Shown one piece after another: positions 41,157 through 49,300 of a DNA stretch of 64,000 nucleotides. Both the position numbers and the translations under genes were made by a program. The notes below the pieces were generated by a model that was not told the origin of the DNA, made no database searches, and worked only from the letters and a program-made list of their open reading frames with translations. The DNA comes from Hoyosella rhizosphaerae (GTDB taxonomy: Bacteria; Actinomycetota; Actinomycetes; Mycobacteriales; Mycobacteriaceae): the NCBI RefSeq assembly GCF_014643175.1, contig NZ_BMJH01000001.1, positions 992,001 through 1,056,000 on the forward strand. Direction: 5' to 3'. Every line of letters begins with the position of its first letter. The stretch's first letter is position 1.

Positions 41157-41172
41157 TGCACCCGATGGTGCA
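41157..41172. promoter_or_regulatory. inverted repeat just before the ypfJ-like gene
   Basis: TGCACC-CGAT-GGTGCA is a perfect 6-base dyad with a four-base spacer, ending 11 bases before the ATG at 41184. It could be an operator or a small hairpin that affects translation. Confidence 0.45.
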
Positions 41173-41183
41173 AAAATCGCTTC

Positions 41184-42080
41184 ATGACGTTCAACCCGAA
41201 CGCGCGCACCAACCCTAACCGGATGACAACCGGCGGAAAAGGCAGCGGCGCAAAAGTAGCTGTTGGCGGTGGCGGCCTTGGCGCGCTGATCATCCTGGCG
41301 CTAGTCCTTCTCACCGGCGGCGACCCCAGCCAAATACCTGGGCTCAGCGGTGGCGATGGCGGTGCACCAGCAGGCGTCGGCGGCCCCGATGTTTCACACT
41401 GCATTACCGGCGAGGCCGCCAATGAAGACATCAATTGCCGAATCGGTGCGACGGCAGAATCCTTGGACCAAATTTGGTCCGAACTTCTCCCCTCGGTGGG
41501 AATGCGATACACGCCACCAGGGGTTCATTTGTTCACGGGATCAGTAAGCACCGCCTGCGGGATGGCCACCAGCGCAGTCGGCCCGTTCTACTGCCCTGCT
41601 GATGAGACTACGTATTACGACACAGATTTTTTCCGCGTGCTCTCAGACCAATTCGGGGCGTCGACTGGGCCATTAACTCAGCAATACGTTGTTGCGCACG
41701 AATTTGGGCATCATATCCAGCATCTGCTCGGTGACCTCAGGAAAGCGCAGACAGATCCAAGGGGGCCCGAATCTGGCGCGGTGCGGGTCGAACTGCAAGC
41801 TGACTGCTTCGCCGGAATATGGGCCCACTTCGCTGACAAAACTCCCACCCCTGGCTCGTCAGAACCATTTTTGCTACCACTCACCGAACGGGACATCGCC
41901 GACGCATTGTCGGCCGCCGAAGCGGTGGGCGACGACCGGATACAAGAGTCAACAACAGGCCAGGTAAACCCAGAGTCGTGGACCCACGGATCATCGGCAC
42001 AACGACAACAATGGTTTCTGACCGGGTATCGCAGCGGAAGCATCGGCGCTTGTGACACTTTTGCGGCAGACCTCGGTTAG
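41184..42080 (+). CDS. ypfJ: YpfJ-type neutral zinc metallopeptidase, membrane anchored
   Basis: A 298-residue protein with one N-terminal membrane helix (GALIILALVLLTGG) and an outward-facing zinc peptidase domain. The HExxH motif is in VAHEFGHHIQHLLGD, with ELQADCFAGIWAH supplying the third ligand region. Family traits such as FYCPADETTYYDTDFF and QRQQWFLTGY are present. A homologue lies near aspS in mycobacteria. Substrate unknown. Its TAG stop overlaps the stop of the convergent MFS gene. Confidence 0.92.
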   Translation: MTFNPNARTNPNRMTTGGKGSGAKVAVGGGGLGALIILALVLLTGGDPSQIPGLSGGDGGAPAGVGGPDVSHCITGEAANEDINCRIGATAESLDQIWSELLPSVGMRYTPPGVHLFTGSVSTACGMATSAVGPFYCPADETTYYDTDFFRVLSDQFGASTGPLTQQYVVAHEFGHHIQHLLGDLRKAQTDPRGPESGAVRVELQADCFAGIWAHFADKTPTPGSSEPFLLPLTERDIADALSAAEAVGDDRIQESTTGQVNPESWTHGSSAQRQQWFLTGYRSGSIGACDTFAADLG

Positions 42081-43402
42081 AGAGTGTCGGCGGTGCGCCG
42101 ACGCCACATCACGTCACGCAGCCTTCGCGGCACCACACCCTGCTGCGCCAGTTCCGCACGAGCCTTGCGACGCGTCACGACAATGCCCAGCACGGCAATT
42201 GCCCACACCGGGTATTGCATGAGCCACGCCACCCGGAACGCATCTGCGGTGTAGTCACCGAACAGCGTCAACACCACGCCAACTGTGCCAATGGTGACGA
42301 GCGTGGCTGCGAACCCGCCCTGGTTGACCATTCCCTGAGCTACGCCGAGTTGGTGGGGTTGATTAAAAGTTCGCGCATAGTCGAACCCAATGACAGAACC
42401 TGGCCCACCCGACGCAACGGCGAAAACAAGCAGCGAAAGCAACCACCACGGCGCTGGCCACGGCACCAATAGCAAAACTGTCCATGCCAAGGCATTCACG
42501 GCGATGATCGATAACACAAGCCACGATCGGCGCAGCGGATGCCGCCCGGTAAGCACTCCAATCGCAGGCCCGATCACGACAGTCGCGACGACGAACAGGG
42601 TTAGCAGCGCACTCGCTGCGGCTTCACTAAGGTCGTGCGCACGCACTAAGAATGGGAATCCCCACAGCAGGACAAACACATTGCCCGAAAATGCCGTCCC
42701 CATGTGACTGTAAAAACCAAGCCGCGTGCCGGGTTGTCGCCACACAACCCGGATGGAGCGCACAATGTCGCCGAGTGTCGCGCCACGGGAGGTGATGTCA
42801 CGCCCGAATGGGTCGTTCCGGATGACCACGAACACCAGTATCGCGGTGAGGACGGTAAGGGCAGCGACCGACTGGTACGCCGCCATCCATCCAGGTCCGT
42901 GCAATAAAGCCAGCAACGGCACCGCAGAAAGTACTTGCCCAATCTGGCCGAAAATCCCCGTAAGTTGCGTTAGTAGCGGAACCTTGCGAGGAGAAAACCA
43001 CCGCGGGATGAGACGAATGACAGCGATGAAAACCAGTGCATCGCCTAATCCCACGAGGACGCGCGCGATGATCGCTGTCGTCAAATCAGTGCTAAATGCC
43101 AACAGAATTTGGCCAGTCGACATCACAACTACGCCCGCCGTGATCATGGCTCGTGAACCATAGCGGTCCAGGAGCACACCGGACGGTATCTGCATCGCCG
43201 CGTACACAATCACCTGCAACACAACGAAAGACGCGAGCACACCCGCTGTGATGGAGAAACGCTCGGTTGCATCAAGCCCAGCAACGCCTAGCGAGGTTCG
43301 GTTGAGGACCGCCACAATGTACGCGAACAATCCGACTGTCCACACAGCAAGCGGAGTCCGCACCCGGAGCGGGCCTGCTGGATCCATCGACACGAGAGTC
43401 AT
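42077..43402 (-). CDS. major facilitator superfamily transporter
   Basis: About 441 residues with twelve predicted membrane helices. The loop between helices 2 and 3 holds the MFS signature LLDRYGSRAMITAG, and a matching loop is near GRHPLRRSWLVLS. Charged central loop and short Arg-rich C-terminus are typical. Substrate cannot be told. TATAAG at 43410-43415 lies eight bases before ATG 43402, suggesting a leaderless mRNA; the frame is open to 43429. It overlaps ypfJ at the stops. Confidence 0.88.
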   Translation of the reverse strand: MTLVSMDPAGPLRVRTPLAVWTVGLFAYIVAVLNRTSLGVAGLDATERFSITAGVLASFVVLQVIVYAAMQIPSGVLLDRYGSRAMITAGVVVMSTGQILLAFSTDLTTAIIARVLVGLGDALVFIAVIRLIPRWFSPRKVPLLTQLTGIFGQIGQVLSAVPLLALLHGPGWMAAYQSVAALTVLTAILVFVVIRNDPFGRDITSRGATLGDIVRSIRVVWRQPGTRLGFYSHMGTAFSGNVFVLLWGFPFLVRAHDLSEAAASALLTLFVVATVVIGPAIGVLTGRHPLRRSWLVLSIIAVNALAWTVLLLVPWPAPWWLLSLLVFAVASGGPGSVIGFDYARTFNQPHQLGVAQGMVNQGGFAATLVTIGTVGVVLTLFGDYTADAFRVAWLMQYPVWAIAVLGIVVTRRKARAELAQQGVVPRRLRDVMWRRRTADTL

Positions 43403-43453
43403 CATGCGCCTTATACAGCTGTTGTGCACATCATGACGATGCCAGCGCGCTTA

Positions 43454-44710
43454 CTACGCTTCGCCGACGTCCGCCCGATGGGACCCTGGCTTTAACGCCT
43501 GTAGATGGTGCCCGACTTGACCAATCCGAGTACGCGCCACCTTGCCAGCCCCTGCCGCTTTGCGTCGCATCTCCGCCAACGCCGCACCAAGCGCCGGATC
43601 CTCATCATCAAGCCACCCCATCAACTGTCCGTGTCGTGAGTGGGAAAAGTCCTCAACAATGTCATGCAGACCAGCGATCGACCGACGCAACCGGATAGTG
43701 CTATTCCACCGGTGCACATCACGCACCCGAATGGAACCTAACCCTGCGAGTTGTTCCCGCAGTGCCCTCACAATTTCGCTGTCGCGATCACTATGTTCTT
43801 TGAGCAAAGCCTCCGCTGAAGCGATCGTCGCCTCTAGGTGTTCAGGCTCCTCCGCCCGCACACGTTCAGCGCGCAACTGCTGCCACAAGTACACCGACTC
43901 CTCAGCAACAAGCAGCAACTGAAGGGTTTCACCAAGCCTATTTTCGTCCGATGCCTGAGACAGGTACTTGGCACGGTCTGATATCGATGCATCCGCGGGC
44001 ACCGTATCTAACGTGCGCCGAGTATGGGCGCGCAGCCTCTCCACCGTCACTTCCAACATCGGTCCGAGTGAGGCCACAGCTTCCCAGTCCGCCGACGCCA
44101 ACACACCTGTGGCATCAACGGTGCGCTGCAACCTACTCAATGCCCGGTGATGACCAAACACATCACCTGCACGCGACGCCTGCGCAAGCGCAAGGACCTG
44201 ATCAGCTGTACCACCCACCGCTTCCACCGCGGCCTCTGTGTCGCGGACAGCTGTACGCAGCGCCATCACGGAAAATGCCACGTGAGCGTTGACAATATTC
44301 TTGGCACTGAGCGCGGACGTCACCCAATGTAAATGCGCAGACCGCACGGCATTGGCGCCCCGGATGGTGGTGCGGAAAATCCCGTCGCTCGAGGGGATCA
44401 CACCACGCGCTGCAAGGAGGGTCCGCGCCGGTGGAGCAACCTTGAGGAAGACACCGCCGCGGGAGCGCAACAATTTGGGCCCCGGCACCGACGGGATGAG
44501 GCGCATGGGCGCGGCCTGAGAAAATACCTCCCCAGGCGATTCGTCGATAATGCGTTCGGCGAAACTGTGAACCTCAGCCTCTGGACCCGACACGAACATG
44601 CCTTGAGGACCGGACACCACTTCTAGTGACCGTCGCAGCACTGCGTCTTTGCGCTCGGACACAACGTGCCTGAGCGCGTCGGTGCGCCCCATATGTCGAT
44701 CATGCCGCAC
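43454..44710 (-). CDS. helical protein of unknown function
   Basis: A 418-residue protein I do not recognise. It has no signal peptide or clear membrane helix. Roughly the first 130 residues mix strands and loops (PQGMFVSGPEAEVHSFAER, GIFRTTIRGANAVRSAHLH). The rest is strongly helical and charged, with coiled-coil-like stretches (LREQLAGLGSIRV, EATIASAEALLKEHSDRDS) and a basic end. It lies between the MFS transporter and a PH-like membrane protein, all on the minus strand. Codon use looks like its neighbours. ATG 44710 or the internal ATG at residue 7 could be the start. Confidence 0.75.
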   Translation of the reverse strand: MRHDRHMGRTDALRHVVSERKDAVLRRSLEVVSGPQGMFVSGPEAEVHSFAERIIDESPGEVFSQAAPMRLIPSVPGPKLLRSRGGVFLKVAPPARTLLAARGVIPSSDGIFRTTIRGANAVRSAHLHWVTSALSAKNIVNAHVAFSVMALRTAVRDTEAAVEAVGGTADQVLALAQASRAGDVFGHHRALSRLQRTVDATGVLASADWEAVASLGPMLEVTVERLRAHTRRTLDTVPADASISDRAKYLSQASDENRLGETLQLLLVAEESVYLWQQLRAERVRAEEPEHLEATIASAEALLKEHSDRDSEIVRALREQLAGLGSIRVRDVHRWNSTIRLRRSIAGLHDIVEDFSHSRHGQLMGWLDDEDPALGAALAEMRRKAAGAGKVARTRIGQVGHHLQALKPGSHRADVGEA

Positions 44711-44762
44711 CGACAGTTTTCACGTCGAGAGTTGGGGCAATTCCCGCCATCCGCTGTGAGGT

Positions 44763-45398
44763 CTAGTCAGAATCAAGCAGGCTGACGAGGTCCTCTTCGG
44801 ACAACGCGAACCTCGATGCCCGCCCATGATGCTCTGCCCTGCCTAAGGCACGAAACAGTGGACGTTCCATCAGCCCCGCACCACGCGCTTCTGCCCGGAG
44901 GTGCTCAACAAGAACGCGTGACACGGTCTCCGCGCTAATCAACTCACTCAATGCCAACGCGTCCGCGAGCCTGCGCAAGGCGACAATGTCGAGTTCAGCC
45001 CCACGGTCCGCACCGTACAGCGCGAGCGGCAACGTAATGGTTGCTTCGCGATCCTGGAGGGCTAAGTGCACCTGACGAAAGCGCCCCGGCTGCACTGTTA
45101 GCTCCACACGGGTAAGCCCACCCAAGTTCACCGCTTTGGTGGTGACATTGCGTGCATACACCGTGCGACCATCGATCCAGTACGCACGGCGGGCTGCCAA
45201 AAATGCGCCCAACGCTGGCGGGCCCGCGATGCCAACTCCGATGAGCAGCGCCAACCAGTTGGGGCCAAACAAGGACACAAGCAGCGCGATGAGTGCGCCT
45301 ACCGCGACGCAGACCATCCCCACGCGGCGGAGTTTTGGCGCGACGACATCACGCCGCACGAGGTCTAGAGGTAGGGCAGTTTGTGCGTAATCAGCCAC
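44763..45398 (-). CDS. two-helix membrane protein with PH-like domain, function unknown
   Basis: A 211-residue protein. Two close membrane helices ([39 protein letters not shown]) are followed by a soluble beta-rich domain ([31 protein letters not shown]) like bacterial PH domains, then helices to the end. The GTG start lies inside the last codons of hisS (8-base overlap), so it is coupled to hisS. No family-specific function can be given. Confidence 0.78.
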   Translation of the reverse strand: MADYAQTALPLDLVRRDVVAPKLRRVGMVCVAVGALIALLVSLFGPNWLALLIGVGIAGPPALGAFLAARRAYWIDGRTVYARNVTTKAVNLGGLTRVELTVQPGRFRQVHLALQDREATITLPLALYGADRGAELDIVALRRLADALALSELISAETVSRVLVEHLRAEARGAGLMERPLFRALGRAEHHGRASRFALSEEDLVSLLDSD

Positions 45399-46653
45399 GG
45401 CCTTGTGACACCTCGTTCAATAGGTCATCGATAGAAACGGAACGCTGTTCACCGGTGGCCAACTCTTTCAACCCGATGGTCCCTTCAGCGAGATCACGGT
45501 CGCCGAGCATCAGCGCATACTTCGCGCCTGATTTGTCTGCGGCTTTCATAGCACCTTTAACTCCGCGGTTTCCGTATGCCATATCCGTGCGCACCCCCGC
45601 TGCGCGGAGGGTGCCTAGCAATTCCACCATGCGTTCGCGAGCTGGCTGCCCCATTGGCACGCCGTAGACGTCACAGCGTCCGGTGACGGCTGGATCCGCA
45701 GCTTCAGCGGCAAGCGCCAGAACGGTTCTGTCGACACCGATGCCAAATCCGATCCCAGAAAGGGATTGTCCACCAAGTTGTTCCATCAGCCCGTCATACC
45801 GACCGCCGCCACCGATGCCGGACTGGGCACCGAGACCCTCGTGGACGAACTCAAAAGTCGTCTTCGTGTAGTAATCCAACCCGCGAACAAGTCGGGGGTT
45901 AATTGTGTAGGGAACGCCAAGGCGATCAAGGTGCGACAGAACTTCGTCGAAGTGTTGCTTTGCACCATCAGACAGGTGGTCAAGCATCAACGGCGCATCC
46001 GCGGTCATTTCCTTAACGTGCGGCCGCTTGTCGTCGAGAACACGCAAAGGATTGATACGAGCGCGCTCTTTCGTGTCCTCATCAAGATCAAGTCCGAGCA
46101 GGAACTGTTGCAAAATTTCCCGATACTCCGGACGACAAGTGCTATCACCAAGAGATGTGATGTCTAGCCGAAAACCACTCAAACCTAGCGAGCGGAACCC
46201 AGCGTCCGCCACAGCGATAACCTCGGCATCGAGCGCAGGATCATCAATACCGATCGCCTCGACACCTACCTGCTGCAACTGACGGTACCGACCAGCCTGC
46301 GGACGTTCATACCGAAAAAACGGACCCGAGTACCGCAACTTCACGGGGAGTTGCCCCCGGTCGAGGCCGTTCTCGATCACAGAACGCATCACCCCGGCAG
46401 TGCCCTCCGGGCGCAACGTGACAGATCGTCCCCCTCGATCCGCGAAGGTGTACATCTCCTTCGACACCACATCGGTCGATTCACCGACGCCCCGAGCAAA
46501 CAGGCCTGTGTCCTCAAATATTGGAAGTTCAATATGCCCATATCCGGCCAAATCCGCGGCACGCAAAAGTGCGTCGCGGACTGCAACAAACTGGGCCGAC
46601 TGAGGCGGCACATAGTCAGGGACGCCCTTTGGCGCCGAAAACTTCGTGTTCAC
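45391..46653 (-). CDS. hisS: histidyl-tRNA synthetase
   Basis: Class II synthetase of 420 residues. Motif 1 to 3 regions are clear: [35 protein letters not shown] with [20 protein letters not shown], and [15 protein letters not shown]. The His-specific segment [13 protein letters not shown] and the C-terminal anticodon-binding domain ([20 protein letters not shown]) follow. Sixty bases separate it from the hydrolase gene upstream. Confidence 0.97.
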   Translation of the reverse strand: MNTKFSAPKGVPDYVPPQSAQFVAVRDALLRAADLAGYGHIELPIFEDTGLFARGVGESTDVVSKEMYTFADRGGRSVTLRPEGTAGVMRSVIENGLDRGQLPVKLRYSGPFFRYERPQAGRYRQLQQVGVEAIGIDDPALDAEVIAVADAGFRSLGLSGFRLDITSLGDSTCRPEYREILQQFLLGLDLDEDTKERARINPLRVLDDKRPHVKEMTADAPLMLDHLSDGAKQHFDEVLSHLDRLGVPYTINPRLVRGLDYYTKTTFEFVHEGLGAQSGIGGGGRYDGLMEQLGGQSLSGIGFGIGVDRTVLALAAEAADPAVTGRCDVYGVPMGQPARERMVELLGTLRAAGVRTDMAYGNRGVKGAMKAADKSGAKYALMLGDRDLAEGTIGLKELATGEQRSVSIDDLLNEVSQGRG

Positions 46654-46713
46654 GGTGTGGTGTCACACTTTCTCGCGGTAGAGCCGACAGGTAACGGAGA
46701 CGAGCTGAGGTTG

Positions 46714-47382
46714 TCAGCGGAGGAACGGATTACTTCTCCGCTCCTGACCAACGGTCGTGACCTCTCCGTGCCCCGGCAAAATCATCGTGTCATCAGCAAG
46801 CGGCATGAGTCTATCGACGATTGACTTAATAAGTTGATCCGCATCGCCACCAGGAAGATCGGAACGTCCAATAGATCCGGCGAACAACGTGTCACCGCTG
46901 AACACAATGTCACGGTCAGCGTCGTCCGACGCCACTCGGGTGCGCAACGTCACCGAACCCCGAGTGTGTCCAGGAGTGTGATCGATCACGAACTCGATCC
47001 CAGCAAGTTCCACAACGTCACCGTCGTTGAGTTCCTTCACCGTGCCTGGTTCGACAAACTCGATCCCCTGAATAAACCCACTCAGAGTCGGGCCGATACC
47101 TGACGCGGGGTCAGTCAACATGGGTCGGTCATCGGGATGAATGAATAGCGGAATCCCAAATTCGTCACACAGGGGTTGCGCCGTCCACATGTGGTCGAGG
47201 TGACCATGGGTCAACAGCACGGCCACAGGTTCCAACCCGTGCTCACCCAAAAGCTGCTTGACCGCAGGAAGCGCATCTTGACCAGGATCAATAACAACGC
47301 ATTCTGGCCGATCATCGTGTGCGATCAGGTAACAGTTAGTTTGGAACATCCCAGCGGGGAATCCCATTACACGCACGCGCAT
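46714..47382 (-). CDS. metallo-beta-lactamase fold hydrolase (glyoxalase II-like)
   Basis: A 222-residue hydrolase with the metal motif LLTHGHLDHMWTA, then DHTPGHTRGSV, FSGDTLFAGSIGRSDLPGG and ILPGHGEVTTVGQE, as in short glyoxalase II-like proteins. ATG 47382 has AGGGAG five bases upstream; the open frame runs another 102 codons through the promoter region without similarity. Homologues stand between hisS and the cyclophilin gene in mycobacteria. Thioester hydrolysis is the likely reaction, substrate unproven. Confidence 0.92.
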   Translation of the reverse strand: MRVRVMGFPAGMFQTNCYLIAHDDRPECVVIDPGQDALPAVKQLLGEHGLEPVAVLLTHGHLDHMWTAQPLCDEFGIPLFIHPDDRPMLTDPASGIGPTLSGFIQGIEFVEPGTVKELNDGDVVELAGIEFVIDHTPGHTRGSVTLRTRVASDDADRDIVFSGDTLFAGSIGRSDLPGGDADQLIKSIVDRLMPLADDTMILPGHGEVTTVGQERRSNPFLR

Positions 47383-47447
47383 ACTCCCTAATCCATGCTT
47401 CGCCCCGTCACTCCGTGTGGGCAACACAGCATGTGTTGAGCTATCAA

Positions 47448-47477
47448 TTGTCTGTCTTCTCAGGGTATGCGGATAAC
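47448..47477 (+). promoter_or_regulatory. probable promoter of the cyclophilin pair
   Basis: TTGTCT (47448-47453) and GATAAC (47472-47477) are spaced 18 bases. A start near 47484 would give a ~40-base leader containing AAGGAGG before the GTG at 47525. Confidence 0.45.
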
Positions 47478-47524
47478 CTGACAACCGGTAATCGTCGACA
47501 CAAACACAAGGAGGATCGGCTACG

Positions 47525-48409
47525 GTGCCGTCCAACCAGCAGCGGCGCGAGGTCGCGAAAAACAAACTTGAGCAACAATTAAAGGCCCGGGCGAAGCAAG
47601 ACCGGCGACGGAACATCCTGACCATTGTTGGTGCCGTTGTAGCTGCGCTCGTCGTAGCGGCCGCAGCTGTGGGTGTATACAAGCTCACCGCGGGCAGTCA
47701 GAACAACGACTCTACGCAGGCATCGAACGACACTAACGACGAATCATTCGACGAAATATTCGACAGTCAGTTCGAAGAACCAGATTTCGCCGCGCTACCA
47801 GAAAGCCGGAGCGAACCTCTGCCGCCCACAGTCGACTGTGAATACTTCGACAGTCGGATGCCCGGCGTCCGCGATGTCGACCGGCCCCAGGGCGAAAACG
47901 TGCCAACCGAAGGAACCGTCGCTGTCACCATCGACATGAGCGAAGGACCTGTCGAACTGACACTCGACCGGGCGAAATCACCCTGCACGGTCAATAGTTT
48001 CGTCAGCCTCGCAGAACAAGGCTACTTCAACGACACTGAATGCCACCGCCTCGTCACAGGCGGAATTTTCGTCTTGCAGTGCGGTGACCCTTCCGCAACC
48101 GGCACCGGTGGACCAGGGTACGAGTTCCACGACGAATTCCCGCACGATCAGTTCGATAGCCCGAGGTCTGAAATGACGATCTACCCGCGCGGTACCGTCG
48201 CCATGGCAAACGCTGGTGAGAGCACAAATGGAAGCCAGTTCTTCCTCGTGTACGATGATTCTCCGCTTCCTCCTCTATACAACGTATTTGGGGAAATCAG
48301 CGACGACGGCCTCAATGTGATTGACGCCATCGCCGAAGGTGGAGCACCAGGAAACGAGGGTGTCCCGAACATCCCAGCGGACATCAAAACGATCACTGTA
48401 GGGGGCTAG
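47525..48409 (+). CDS. membrane-anchored cyclophilin-type peptidyl-prolyl isomerase
   Basis: A 294-residue protein: basic cytoplasmic N-terminus (RREVAKNKLEQQLKARAKQD), one membrane helix (ILTIVGAVVAALVVAAAAV), an acidic linker, and an extracellular cyclophilin domain from about residue 100. Catalytic residues are mostly kept: CHRLVT holds the key Arg and TNGSQFFLVYDD the Gln-Phe-Phe. Cysteines in VDCEY, SPCTVN, TECHR and LQCGD could form disulfides outside the cell. AAGGAGG precedes the GTG start. Likely helps secreted proteins fold. A paralogue follows four bases downstream. Confidence 0.93.
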   Translation: MPSNQQRREVAKNKLEQQLKARAKQDRRRNILTIVGAVVAALVVAAAAVGVYKLTAGSQNNDSTQASNDTNDESFDEIFDSQFEEPDFAALPESRSEPLPPTVDCEYFDSRMPGVRDVDRPQGENVPTEGTVAVTIDMSEGPVELTLDRAKSPCTVNSFVSLAEQGYFNDTECHRLVTGGIFVLQCGDPSATGTGGPGYEFHDEFPHDQFDSPRSEMTIYPRGTVAMANAGESTNGSQFFLVYDDSPLPPLYNVFGEISDDGLNVIDAIAEGGAPGNEGVPNIPADIKTITVGG

Positions 48410-48413
48410 CGGT

Positions 48414-49241
48414 TTGCACAGGCAGTTAGATCGACCTCTCCGTCGCGTCGCAATCGTCGCCGCAGTGGGAGCAGCCACACTGCTCCTCACTGGCTGCACC
48501 ACCGATGAAAACCAAGCAACGCCGGACGCCGATCACACTGCCATTCCCGAAGTAGCGTTGTCAGCCCCCACACGAGCTGACGCAGCCGAGGTCCCGCCCA
48601 TCGATGTCGCGGGACCTCGGCAAACACCGCTCGCCGATACCGTCTCGTGTGACTACGACCCGAACGGCCACTCAGCCCGCCCGGTCGCCAAACCGCCGAC
48701 ACAATCCGTGCCCGCCACAGGTTCCGTGGACGCCCAGATCGAACTGCGCGGAAGCCAACTCGACGTCATTCTCGATCGCGCAAAGTCGCCATGCGCAGTC
48801 AACAGTTTCGTCAGCCTCGCAAACCAGGGTTACTTTGACAGCACGGTGTGCCACGGAATCACTACCCGCGGAATCCACACGTTGCAGTGTGGCGACCCCA
48901 CAGGAACAGGCACAGGCGGACCTGGGTACTCGTTCAGTGCAGAATTCCCCACCGACCAGCTGAATAACAACACCCTCGAACGCAGCGCCCCGGTCAGCGG
49001 CACCACCATCTACCCCCGTGGAACAATCGCGATGGACAACTCCGGGACCGGAACAAACGGCAGCCGCTTCTTCATCGTCTACGCCGACTCCCCCCTCCCG
49101 CCCCTCTACACGGTATTAGGTGAAGTCAGCGACGACAGCATGCACAGTGTTGACCTCATTGCCGACGCGGGTACCAACTCGGCCCACAGTGGAGCACCGC
49201 GCTACACCGTTCAAATCCTGTCGGTCCGCATCGAACGCTGA
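48414..49241 (+). CDS. lipoprotein cyclophilin paralogue with altered active site
   Basis: A 275-residue paralogue of the preceding gene, sharing LDRAKSPCxVNSFVSLAxQGYF and LQCGDPTGTGTGGPGYSF. It has a lipobox, LLTGC, at about residues 24-28, so it is a lipid-anchored exported protein instead of a transmembrane one. The catalytic Arg position reads CHGITT (Gly) and the Gln position NGSRFFIVY (Arg), so isomerase activity is doubtful. The TTG start follows GGGGCT and lies four bases after its partner's stop, pointing to one transcript. Confidence 0.88.
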   Translation: MHRQLDRPLRRVAIVAAVGAATLLLTGCTTDENQATPDADHTAIPEVALSAPTRADAAEVPPIDVAGPRQTPLADTVSCDYDPNGHSARPVAKPPTQSVPATGSVDAQIELRGSQLDVILDRAKSPCAVNSFVSLANQGYFDSTVCHGITTRGIHTLQCGDPTGTGTGGPGYSFSAEFPTDQLNNNTLERSAPVSGTTIYPRGTIAMDNSGTGTNGSRFFIVYADSPLPPLYTVLGEVSDDSMHSVDLIADAGTNSAHSGAPRYTVQILSVRIER

Positions 49242-49268
49242 CCTTCGGCGTCCGCACAGCTGGGATCC

Positions 49269-49300
49269 CACAGCGGGCATCACACAGCGGGCATCACACA
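49269..49300. repeat. 14-base tandem repeat at the end of rel
   Basis: CACAGCGGGCATCA occurs twice in tandem (49269-49282, 49283-49296) and is followed by a partial third copy CACAGC (49297-49302). The array covers the rel stop codon (49294-49296) and the gap between the convergent cyclophilin and rel genes. Confidence 0.75.
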
